Origin: Fodinibacter sp963811825
GTDB lineage: Bacteria > Actinomycetota > Actinomycetes > Actinomycetales > Dermatophilaceae
Direction: 5' to 3'
NCBI GenBank assembly: GCA_963811825.1
Contig: CAWESS010000007.1
Location: 1 to 64,000 of the forward strand
DNA: 64,000 bases
Positions 21,650-29,267 of the stretch are shown in pieces (position 1 is the first letter of the stretch; each line of letters begins with the position of its first letter). Below the pieces are notes generated by a model. The model was not told the origin of the DNA. It worked only from the letters and a program-made list of their open reading frames with translations, and did no database searches. Position numbers and translations under genes: made by a program.

Positions 21650-21875
21650 GCCCTCCGGGGCGGCACCCACACGCACCTGTTCGGGGGAAGCCGGTCCAAG
21701 TCCGGCACTGTCCCGCAGCCGTGGGTCGCGACCTCACCGTCGCGGCAAGTCGGAGTGCCCGACAGGTGCGAGCGGCTCCATTTCACCCGTCGAGGATCGC
21801 GGGACGGAGCCCGAGTGACCGGGTTCTCCTCGGTGGTTCGGGCATCACGTCACGAACCGCTCAGGAGAGGCACCG
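21650..21875 (+). promoter_or_regulatory. Cobalamin riboswitch with anti-Shine-Dalgarno expression platform
   Basis: The B12-box core is clear: GGGGAAGCCGGT...GTCCGGCACTGTCCCGCAGCC (21683-21720), with flanking pairing arms GCACCTG (21673-21679) and CAGGTGC (21763-21769) and the AAGTCGGAGTGCCCGACAGG element. Past the aptamer, TCTCCT (21825-21830) is exactly complementary to the AGGAGA ribosome site (21863-21868), and inside that pair GGTTCG (21835-21840) matches CGAACC (21853-21858). B12 binding should therefore favour this hairpin and block translation of the downstream surface-protein gene. A TACAGT at 21635-21640 may be the -10. Confidence 0.93.
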
Positions 21876-23320
21876 ATGTCCACCCCCACCACTGCCCGGG
21901 GCGCCGTGTTGCGCCGTGCCGGCACCCTGTTCGCCGCCGCGGCCCTCGTCGCGGCCCCGGCCGCCGCCGTGCTGGCCCCCAGCGCCGCGATGGCCGCGAG
22001 CACCGACCCGACCCTCGTCGGCGCGCACTACCTCCAGCAGCAGCTCGCTGCCGGCGGGCACCACTTCTCGGTCACCTTCGACGGGGTCGACTACCCCGAC
22101 CACGGCGTGACCGCGGATGCCGTGCTCGCCCTCGCCGCTGCCGGCACCGCCCAGGACGAGGCCGCCCTCGCGACCGCGTGGCTCGCGGACGACGTCGTCG
22201 GCTACATCGGCTTCGGCGACCCCAAGCCGAGATCTCCGCCGGCTCGACCGCCAAGCTGCTCAACGTCGCGCTCGCCCAGGGCATCGACCCCACCGACTTC
22301 GGTGGCTACGACCTCGCTCGACGATCTGCAGGCAGCCGTCGGAGCAGCCGAGCGGCCGCTTCTCCGACCAGTCCGGCGCTACGGCGACCTGACTACCAAC
22401 ACCTTCGGCCAGTCCTTCGCCCTCATCGGGCTCGACCGCGCGGGTGAGCCGGTCAGCGACGCCGCCCGCGCCTACCTGCTCGCCCAGCAGTGCCCCGGCG
22501 GCGGCTTCCAGCTCTACATGAGCGACGCCGGCTGCACGAGTGACGACTCTGCTGACCCGGATGCCACCGCGATGGCCGTGCAGGCCCTGATCGCCGTCGG
22601 TGGCGCGTCCACCGAGGCCGGCGAGGGCCTGGACTACCTCGCCTCCCGCCAGGACGCCGCCGGTGGCGTCGGGGGCGGCGGCCCCCAGTCGGGCGTCAAC
22701 GCCAACAGCACCGGTCTCGCCGGCCAGGCGTTCCTCGCCGGTGGCCGCACCGCCCAGGCCCGGGCAGCGCGTCACGTTCCTCACCTCCCTGCAGTACGGC
22801 TGCGACTTCCCCGTCGCCCTCCGCGGCGGAATCGCCTATGACGCAGCCGCATTCGCTGCGACCAAGGCTGACGGCGCCGCGGCTGCACCCATCGACCAGG
22901 ACCGTCGCTCGACGTCGCAGGCCACTGCTCGCCCTCGCCGGCACCCCGCTGGCCTCGGTGACCGCAGACGGTGCGGATGCCGTCGCCCCCGCCCTCACGT
23001 GCACCACCCCGACGCCCAGCACCACCACGACGGTGTCGGCGACGTCGACCCCGACTGTCTCCACGTCGGCGAGCACCACGCCGCGGCCCACGACGTCCAC
23101 GTCGAGCGTCCCCACGACGGCGCCCGGGAGCTCCGACCCGACCGGTTCCGGCGACGACACGACGACGGCCGGCGGCTCGGACGGCTCCGCCTCCGGCCCG
23201 ACCGGGTCACTCGCCCAGACCGGCAGTGACCTGCTGCTCCCGGTGGGCCTCGGCCTCGCGCTCGTCGTCGTCGGTGGCATCGTCGTCGCGGCCACCCGCC
23301 GCCAGGGGGCGCACCGCTGA
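21876..23320 (+). CDS. Surface protein with prenyltransferase/squalene-like alpha-alpha repeats and LAXTG sorting signal, frameshifted
   Basis: About 480 residues after correction: a signal peptide (FAAAALVAAPAAAVLAPSAAMA), a helical-repeat domain with terpenoid-cyclase/prenyltransferase-type repeats (GVTADAVLALAAAGT; NTFGQSFALIGLDRAG; DATAMAVQALIAVGG; NANSTGLAGQAFLAGG), a Ser/Thr/Pro-rich stalk (about 60 residues), then LAQTG, a hydrophobic helix and RRQGAHR, which form a class-E-type sortase signal. The alpha/alpha barrel is the fold of the alpha domain of intrinsic factor and transcobalamin. Six single-base shifts (near 22228, 22313, 22353, 22379, 22760 and 22925) break the frame. It lies directly under the B12 riboswitch, with AGGAGAGG in front of ATG 21876, so it is probably a B12-binding surface receptor. 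Confidence 0.8.
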
Positions 23321-24219
23321 TGCGCTCCGCCTCAGCACACGGGCTTCTTCGGCGCCTCGCCGGCACCGCCGCGGCATCCGGTCTGGCCCTGGCCGGCCTG
23401 GTCGTCGCGGCGGCCCCGGCGAGCGCCGCGGCCTGCTCGGGCACGTCCGGGGTCACCGTCGTCGTCGACACCGGCGGGTCGATCAGCACCCGGTGCGCCT
23501 CGGGAGACCCGTCCTCGGCCTGGAAGGCGCTGACGGCCGCCGGGTTCGGAACGACTCCGGTGCAGACCTTCCCGGGCGCCCTGTGCCAGATCAACGGCTA
23601 CCCCGACACCTCCTGCGTGCGGATGCCTCCCGCCAGCGCCTACTGGGCGTTCTTCCACGCCAAGGCCGGTGGCAGCTGGACCTACAGCTCGAGCGGCGTC
23701 TCGAGCTACAACCCCGCACCCGGCACCGTCGTCGGCTTCAAGTTCGGCTCCGGTGGTCAGCCGGGCATCGCGCCACCCGCACCGAAGGCCACGAGCCAGC
23801 CCGCGCCCACGACGGCCAAGCCCAAGCCGACGACCGCCGCACCCAAGCCGACCTCGAAGCCGGCCACCACGAAGCCCGCGGCCACCACGTCGGGGACCTC
23901 GACGTCGGGGTCCGGCACGTCCACCGGTTCCACCCAGAAGTCGGGTCCGGGCGCCACCACGGCGCCGGCCAAGCCGTCCGCCACGACGAAGGCGACGGCA
24001 TCCGCGACACCCAGCGCGACGGCATCCGCCAGCGGTTCAGCGAGCCCGGAACCAACGGGCAGTGCGAGCACCGAGGCGTCGGCCACACCGCTGGCCGCCG
24101 AGCCCACCGCGGGCACGGATGACGGGTCGTCCGGCCTCGGAACGCTGCTCGCGGGTGGTGCCCTCGTGGCGATCGTCGCCGGCGGCGCCGGCTGGGCTGC
24201 GTGGAGACGGCGCGTCTGA
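23320..24219 (+). CDS. Secreted membrane-anchored protein with DUF4430-like domain
   Basis: An intact 299-residue protein: a signal peptide (GLALAGLVVAAAPASA), a compact domain of about 110 residues with four cysteines and WAFFHAKAGGSWTYSSSGV followed by PGTVVGFKFG, then about 120 residues of Thr/Ala/Pro/Lys/Ser repeats and a C-terminal transmembrane helix (LLAGGALVAIVAGGAGWAAW) with RRR. The compact domain resembles DUF4430, the fold of the C-terminal beta domain of intrinsic factor. There is no LPXTG motif, so anchoring is by the helix. Its ATG shares one base with the preceding stop (TGATG), which implies coupled translation with the repeat protein. Confidence 0.8.
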   Translation: MRSASAHGLLRRLAGTAAASGLALAGLVVAAAPASAAACSGTSGVTVVVDTGGSISTRCASGDPSSAWKALTAAGFGTTPVQTFPGALCQINGYPDTSCVRMPPASAYWAFFHAKAGGSWTYSSSGVSSYNPAPGTVVGFKFGSGGQPGIAPPAPKATSQPAPTTAKPKPTTAAPKPTSKPATTKPAATTSGTSTSGSGTSTGSTQKSGPGATTAPAKPSATTKATASATPSATASASGSASPEPTGSASTEASATPLAAEPTAGTDDGSSGLGTLLAGGALVAIVAGGAGWAAWRRRV

Positions 24220-24234
24220 CGCGATGATGGTCCG

Positions 24235-25362
24235 ATGAGCCCCACCCTCCCCCGCGCGGTGCACCCGGCCGCGTGGTGGGGGTGGGCTCTCGGGATGGCC
24301 GTGGCGGTGAGCATGACGACCAACCCGCTCCTGCTCCTGCTGGCCCTCGCGGTCGTCTCGCTGGTCGTCGCGGCCCGCCGGGGTTCCTCACCGTGGGCGC
24401 GGGCCTTCCGCCTCTACCTGTGGCTGGGCCTGGCCATCATCGTGATCCGCGTCGTGCTGCACGTGCTCGTCGGGCTGAAGTTCGGCGAGATCGTGCTGTT
24501 CACCCTTCCCGAGGTGACGCTCCCGTCGTGGGCGGCCGGCATCCAGCTCGGCGGCACGGTCTACCTCGAAGGGCTGCTCGCCGCCGCCCTGCAGGGCCTG
24601 CGGCTGGCCGTCATGATCGCGTGCATCGGGGCCGCGAACGCCCTGGCCAACCCGAAGCGCCTCCTGCGTGCCATGCCGGCCGCGCTGCACGAGATCGGTT
24701 CTGCCGTCGTCGTGTCGGTGTCCGTCGCGCCCCAGCTCGCCGAGAGCGTGCAACGGGTGCGCCGGGCCCGCCAGCTGCGCGGGGACACGCGCCGCGGCAT
24801 CCGGTCGGTGCCCGCGATCGCCCTCCCGGTGCTGGAGGACACCCTCGAGCGCTCGCTCATGCTGGCCGCCGCGATGGACTCGCGGGGGTACGGGCGGGCC
24901 GGGGCGGCGCCGCGGGGCCAGCGCCTGCTGACGGGTGCGCTGACCCTCGGGGGGCTGCTCGCGAGCGCCGTCGGCATCTACGGGGTGCTCGACTCGACGA
25001 CCCCGGCCGTGATGGGGACGCCGACGCTGCTCGCCGGGCTCGGGCTGTCCGCACTGGGGCTGTGGCTCGGCGGCCGGCACGTCCCGCGCACCACGTACCG
25101 GCCCGACCCGTGGCTGGGGGCCGAGTGGGTCGTCATCACGTGCGGGGTGGTCGCGGCCGCGGTGTTCGTCGTCCTGTCGCGGGTTTCGCCCAGCGGGCTC
25201 TCGATGCCGCTGACGCCGCTGGGCGTGCCGCCGCTGCCGATCGCGGCGGTGCTCGGCCTGCTCGTCGGTGCGCTCCCTGCCTACCTGACGCCCGAGCCGC
25301 CGCGTCCCTCGTCACGGACGCCTCGGCGCGGGGCGCGAGAGGTGGTGGGCTCTCGTGGATGA
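24235..25362 (+). CDS. ecfT: ECF transporter transmembrane subunit EcfT (CbiQ family)
   Basis: A 375-residue membrane protein with several hydrophobic helices and the two cytoplasmic coupling motifs of EcfT: VRRARQLRGD and AMDSRGYGRAG (residues about 177 and 217), which contact the ATPases. The N-terminus resembles CbiQ (MTTNPLLLLLALAVVSLVVA). Extra C-terminal helices extend it beyond the usual 260 residues. It links the ATPases to a substrate-binding S protein. It lies 15 bases after the DUF4430 gene and overlaps the ATPase gene by eight bases, so the whole set is one operon under the B12 riboswitch. Confidence 0.9.
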   Translation: MSPTLPRAVHPAAWWGWALGMAVAVSMTTNPLLLLLALAVVSLVVAARRGSSPWARAFRLYLWLGLAIIVIRVVLHVLVGLKFGEIVLFTLPEVTLPSWAAGIQLGGTVYLEGLLAAALQGLRLAVMIACIGAANALANPKRLLRAMPAALHEIGSAVVVSVSVAPQLAESVQRVRRARQLRGDTRRGIRSVPAIALPVLEDTLERSLMLAAAMDSRGYGRAGAAPRGQRLLTGALTLGGLLASAVGIYGVLDSTTPAVMGTPTLLAGLGLSALGLWLGGRHVPRTTYRPDPWLGAEWVVITCGVVAAAVFVVLSRVSPSGLSMPLTPLGVPPLPIAAVLGLLVGALPAYLTPEPPRPSSRTPRRGAREVVGSRG

Positions 25363-26995
25363 GCACGCGATCGCGCTGTCGCGGGTCTCCGTGACGATGC
25401 CCGGGGCCGAGTCGCCGGTGCTGCGCGACATCGACCTGACGATCGAGGAGGGTGAGCTCGCGCTCGTCGTCGGGCGCACCGGGTCGGGCAAGTCGACCCT
25501 GCTCGGCGCGATCTGCGGGCGGGTGCCGCACTTCACCGGCGGCACGCTCACGGGGCACGTGCGGCTGCACGGCCGCGACACCCGCGACCACCGACCCCGC
25601 GACCTCGCCGACCTCGTGGGCGTCGTCGGTCAGGACCCCCTGGCCGGGTTCGTCACCGACACGGTGGAGGAGGAGCTCGCCTACGGCATGGAGCAGCTCG
25701 GGCTGTCGCCGTCGACGATGCGCAAGCGGGTCGAGGAGACGCTCGACCTGCTCGGCATCGCGGAGCTGCGCGACGCCGCCCTGCGCGAGCTGTCCGGCGG
25801 TCAGCAGCAGCGGGTCGCGATCGGGTCGGTGCTCACGGCGCACCCCCGGGTCATCGTGCTCGACGAGCCGACGTCGGCCCTGGACCCGACCGGCGCCGAG
25901 GAGGTCCTCGCGACGATCACCCGTCTCGTGCACGACCTCGCGGTCACCGTCGTCGTGGCCGAGCACCGCGTCGAACGGGTGCTGCACTACGCCGACACGG
26001 TCGTGCACGTGTCGTCGGACGGCACGGTGTCGTCGGGGACACCCGCCGAGATGATGGTCTCCAGCGACATCGCCTCCCCCGTCGTCGAGCTCGGTCGGTA
26101 TGCCGGGTGGTCGCCGCTGCCGCTGTCGGTGCGAGATGCCCGTCGGGCTGCTGTCGACCTGCGCGCCCGACTCACCACCACCTTGTCCACGTCCCCAGAT
26201 CGACCAACAGGTCACTCGGGGGACGTCGTGCTGAGCGCCAAGGACGTCATCGTGCGGCACCCGGGCGACGTCCTCGCCGTCGCGAAGGTCTCGCTCGACC
26301 TGCGCGCCGGCGAGGTCACCGCGGTCATGGGACGCAACGGCTGTGGCAAGTCGTCCCTCCTGTGGGCGATGCAGGGCAGCGGCGAGCTGACGTCGGGGAC
26401 CGTGCGAGCGGCATCCGCGATGGTCGACCCACGAAGCCTGGATGCCGGGGAGCGCCGCTCGCTCGTCGGTCTCGTCCCACAGTCGGCGGCCGACCTGCTC
26501 TACCTCGACACCGTGGGTGGGGAGTGCGAGCAGGCCGACCGCGAGAGCGGCACGCCCGCGGGCACCTGTGCCAGCCTGCTCGCCCAGGTGGCGCCCGGCA
26601 TCCCGGCCGACCGGCATCCTCGCGACCTGTCCGAGGGTCAGAAGCTCGCGCTCGTGCTCGCCGTCCAGCTGACGGCCGACCCCCCGGTGCTCCTGCTCGA
26701 CGAGCCGACCCGCGGGCTCGACCCCACCGCCAAGGCCGTGCTGAGCGGCGTGCTGCGTGAGCTCGCCTCCCGGGGACGCTCGGTCGTCGTCGCCACGCAC
26801 GACGTCGAGTTCGTCGCCGAGTGCGCCGACCGGGTGGTCGTCATGGCGGCCGGGGAGATCGTGGCCGACGGGCCGACGGCCGAGGTGGTGGTGTCCTCGC
26901 CGGCGTTCGCGCCACAGGTCTCGAAGGTGACCGGGCCGGGCCCGTGGCTCACCGTGGGGGACGTGCGCAGGGCCCTGGTCGGGGGGATGCCGTGA
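25355..26995 (+). CDS. ecfA: ECF transporter ATPase, two fused ABC domains (EcfA-EcfA')
   Basis: A 546-residue protein with two complete ABC cassettes. The first has Walker A GRTGSGKST, signature LSGGQQQRVAIG and Walker B VIVLDEPTSALDP. The second has GRNGCGKSS, a modified signature LSEGQKLALVL and LLLDEPTRGLDP, each with a switch histidine (EHRVER, THDVEF). It drives transport by ATP hydrolysis through EcfT. The GTG at 25355 overlaps the ecfT end. The second signature (LSEGQ) departs from LSGGQ, as often seen in one half of paired ATPases. Fusion of both EcfA halves is common in actinobacteria. Confidence 0.93.
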   Translation: MDEHAIALSRVSVTMPGAESPVLRDIDLTIEEGELALVVGRTGSGKSTLLGAICGRVPHFTGGTLTGHVRLHGRDTRDHRPRDLADLVGVVGQDPLAGFVTDTVEEELAYGMEQLGLSPSTMRKRVEETLDLLGIAELRDAALRELSGGQQQRVAIGSVLTAHPRVIVLDEPTSALDPTGAEEVLATITRLVHDLAVTVVVAEHRVERVLHYADTVVHVSSDGTVSSGTPAEMMVSSDIASPVVELGRYAGWSPLPLSVRDARRAAVDLRARLTTTLSTSPDRPTGHSGDVVLSAKDVIVRHPGDVLAVAKVSLDLRAGEVTAVMGRNGCGKSSLLWAMQGSGELTSGTVRAASAMVDPRSLDAGERRSLVGLVPQSAADLLYLDTVGGECEQADRESGTPAGTCASLLAQVAPGIPADRHPRDLSEGQKLALVLAVQLTADPPVLLLDEPTRGLDPTAKAVLSGVLRELASRGRSVVVATHDVEFVAECADRVVVMAAGEIVADGPTAEVVVSSPAFAPQVSKVTGPGPWLTVGDVRRALVGGMP

Positions 26996-27856
26996 GCCGC
27001 CGGACCCGCGCCCTCGCCCTGCGCCCCCGATCGACCACCGCCATCACCCTGGTCTCGGTCGCCGGCCTGGCGGCGTTCTGCTGGCCGCTCCTCGTGTCGC
27101 CGGAGTCGGGCCTGGCCCACGGCACCGACGCGCCACTCGTCTTCGCGCTCGTGCTGCCCATGCTGCTCGCCGTCGTCCTCGCCGAGATCAGCGAAGGTGG
27201 CATGGACGTCAAGGCGGTCGCCATGCTCGGCGTGCTCGCGGCCATCGGAGCGGCCCTGCGCCCCCTCGGGGCCGGAACGGCCGGGCTCGAGACCGTCTTC
27301 TTCCTCCTCGTGCTGGGCGGGCGGGTGTTCGGGGCCGGGTTCGGCTTCGTCCTCGGCGCCACGACCCTGTTCGCCTCGGCGCTGGTCACCGGGGGGGTCG
27401 GGCCCTGGCTGCCGTTCCAGATGCTCGGTGCCGCCTGGGTCGGCTGGGGAGCCGGCCTGCTGCCGCCGCTTCGCGGCAAGGCGGAGGTCGTGATGCTGGC
27501 GGGCTACGGCGCCGTCGCAGGGCTGGGGTACGGGTTGCTGCTGAACCTCTCGTTCTGGCCCTTCACCACCGGGATGACCGGCGAGCTGTCCTTCGTCGCC
27601 GGTGCCCCGGTGGTCGAGAACCTGCACACGCTTCCTCGTCTTCACGTTGGCGACGAGCCTGGGCTGGGACATCGGGCGCGCCATCACCACCGCCGTTCTC
27701 GTGCTCATCACCGGGCGTGCCGTGCTCGGCTCGCTGCGTCGGGCGGCGCGCCGCGCGGCCTTCGAGGAGCCGGTGACCTTCTCCGAACCGACTCCCGGAA
27801 CCGGCGCCACCCCCGCCATGACGACACCCCCGGACGTGGCACGATCGAGCGCATGA
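26992..27856 (+). CDS. ECF transporter substrate-binding (S) membrane component, one frameshift
   Basis: About 287 residues with six or more transmembrane helices (LVSVAGLAAFCWPLLV; LVFALVLPMLLAVVLAE; VFFLLVLGGRVFGAGFGFVLG; and others). It is typical of the longer S components encoded after fused EcfA genes; FGFVLGATTLFASALVTGG and FQMLGAAWVGWGAGLLPP are characteristic. Substrate is not readable from sequence; the B12 riboswitch at the head of the operon argues for cobalamin or a precursor. One extra base near 27633 separates VVENLHT from FLVFTLATSLGWDIGRA; corrected, the count is exact. The GTG at 26992 overlaps the ecfA stop, and its own stop overlaps the NUDIX start (ATGA). Confidence 0.86.
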
Positions 27857-28392
27857 GCAACCTCGACCTGAACCGCGATGCCGCCTGGCTGAGCCGCGAA
27901 GAACTCGATGCGGCCCGCGAGAAGCTGCCGATCCTCTACGTGGATGCCGTGCCGGTTCGGGTCGACGACCGTGGCGCCGTGGCCGCCGTCGGCGTGCTGC
28001 TCCGCCTGGGCCCCGAGGGTGAGGTCGGCCGCGAGCTCGTGTCCGGGCGGGTGCTGCACCACGAGCGGGTGCGCGACGCACTCCTGCGCCACATCGAGAA
28101 GGACCTCGGCCCGATGGCGCTGCCCCGCATCCCCGCCAGCCCGCAGCCGTTCACGGTGGCCGAGTACTTCCCCACCCCCGGCGTCACCCCGTTCCACGAT
28201 CCGCGCCAGCACGCGGTGTCCCTGGCGTTCGTCGTGCCGGTCGCCGGTGACTGCGCCCCGCAGCACGACTCGCTCGACCTGACCTGGCTCACGCCCGAGC
28301 AGGCCCTGGACCCCGGCCTGCAGGCCGAGATGGACCGTGGGCACGGCGTGCTCCTGCGGCAGGCCCTGGCCCACCTCGGCCACTCCGTCTGA
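27853..28392 (+). CDS. NUDIX-fold DUF4916 family protein
   Basis: A 179-residue protein of the DUF4916/NUDIX-like family found in actinobacteria (AWLSREELDAAREKLPILYVDAVPVRV at the start; ELVSGRVLHHERVRDALLRHIEKDLG in the position of the NUDIX box). The standard GX5EX7REUXEEXGU motif is degenerate, so hydrolase activity is uncertain. The ATG at 27853 overlaps the S-component stop by four bases, which places it at the end of the B12-regulated operon. Whether it has anything to do with cobalamin is unknown. Confidence 0.75.
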   Translation: MSNLDLNRDAAWLSREELDAAREKLPILYVDAVPVRVDDRGAVAAVGVLLRLGPEGEVGRELVSGRVLHHERVRDALLRHIEKDLGPMALPRIPASPQPFTVAEYFPTPGVTPFHDPRQHAVSLAFVVPVAGDCAPQHDSLDLTWLTPEQALDPGLQAEMDRGHGVLLRQALAHLGHSV

Positions 28393-28410
28393 GCACGCGC
28401 CAACGCGGGG

Positions 28411-29169
28411 TCAGCCGGTGAACTCGTCCCGGGTTCGCGTCATGTCGTGGTGGTCGGCGGCGTGGGCCTCCTCCGGCGTCGGGGCCAGGCCGCCGAGGCG
28501 CGCGGGCAGGTAGCGCAGGTCCTCGCCGTGCAGGGTCGGGTAGGCCGCCTGCTGGGCGTCGAGCTGGGCCTGCATCGCCGCCTTGAGGCGGGCCGTGGCC
28601 GCGGTGACGTCCTCACGCCGCGCGATCTCCAGCGGCTCACCGACGGTGATGCTGACCGGGATCCGCGACACCGGTCGCATGTGCTTGGGCAGGTTCTTGG
28701 TCCACACCCGCTGCCCACCCCAGATCGTGACGGGGAGCACCGGCACCCCGGCGACCTGGGCCATCTTCACGGCCCCCGGCTTGAACTCCTTGAGCTCGAA
28801 GGACCGCGACATCGTCGCCTCGGGGAAGACGCCGACGATCTCGCCCGCCCGCAGCGCCCGGATGGCGGCCGCGAACGCCTCCCCACCCTTGTGCCGGTCG
28901 ACCGGGATGTGGCCCATGCCCCGCATGAGCGGCCCGGTCACCCGGTGCGAGAACACCGACTTCTTGGCCATGAAGCGCACGTAGCGCCGGTGCGGCCAGG
29001 CCGGCAGCCCGGCGTACATGAAGTCGAGGTAGGAGGTGTGGTTGATCGCCATGATCGCGCCCCCGACCGCGGGCACGTGCTCCTCGCCGGTGAGGGTGAA
29101 GCGGGTGCCCTGGACGAAGAACAACGTCCTGACGGCCGAGATGACAGGCCGGTACACGGGGTCTTTCAT
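28411..29169 (-). CDS. 1-acyl-sn-glycerol-3-phosphate acyltransferase family protein
   Basis: A 252-residue PlsC-type acyltransferase. It has the catalytic HX4D motif in INHTSYLDFMYAG, the substrate motif GMGHIPVDR, FPEATMSRS (the usual EGTRS block), and a hydrophobic N-terminus for membrane association. It acylates lysophosphatidic acid or a related acceptor in phospholipid synthesis at the inner membrane face. The ATG at 29169 is chosen, with AGGGTGAG upstream; a GTG nine bases earlier is possible. It is divergent from valS and convergent with the NUDIX gene, so probably monocistronic. Confidence 0.9.
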   Translation of the reverse strand: MKDPVYRPVISAVRTLFFVQGTRFTLTGEEHVPAVGGAIMAINHTSYLDFMYAGLPAWPHRRYVRFMAKKSVFSHRVTGPLMRGMGHIPVDRHKGGEAFAAAIRALRAGEIVGVFPEATMSRSFELKEFKPGAVKMAQVAGVPVLPVTIWGGQRVWTKNLPKHMRPVSRIPVSITVGEPLEIARREDVTAATARLKAAMQAQLDAQQAAYPTLHGEDLRYLPARLGGLAPTPEEAHAADHHDMTRTRDEFTG

Positions 29170-29267
29170 GGGGCTCACCCTAGGCCAGAGTCGCCACCGG
29201 CTCGATGCCGTGCCGCCGCGACCACCGGATGCCGGCCCGCCGCCCCCGGTCTGGGAGGATGGCGCCC

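Noticed and set aside
21876..23320. Surface repeat protein as a genuine pseudogene because of six frame changes
   Set aside because: Signal peptide, repeats, stalk and sorting signal all survive in order and net length is exact. The same type of indel occurs in essential genes, so sequencing error is likelier.
24120..24219. LPXTG-type signal in the DUF4430-like protein
   Set aside because: The sequence before its terminal helix is SSGLGTLL, with no LPXTG or LAXTG; it is a simple membrane anchor.
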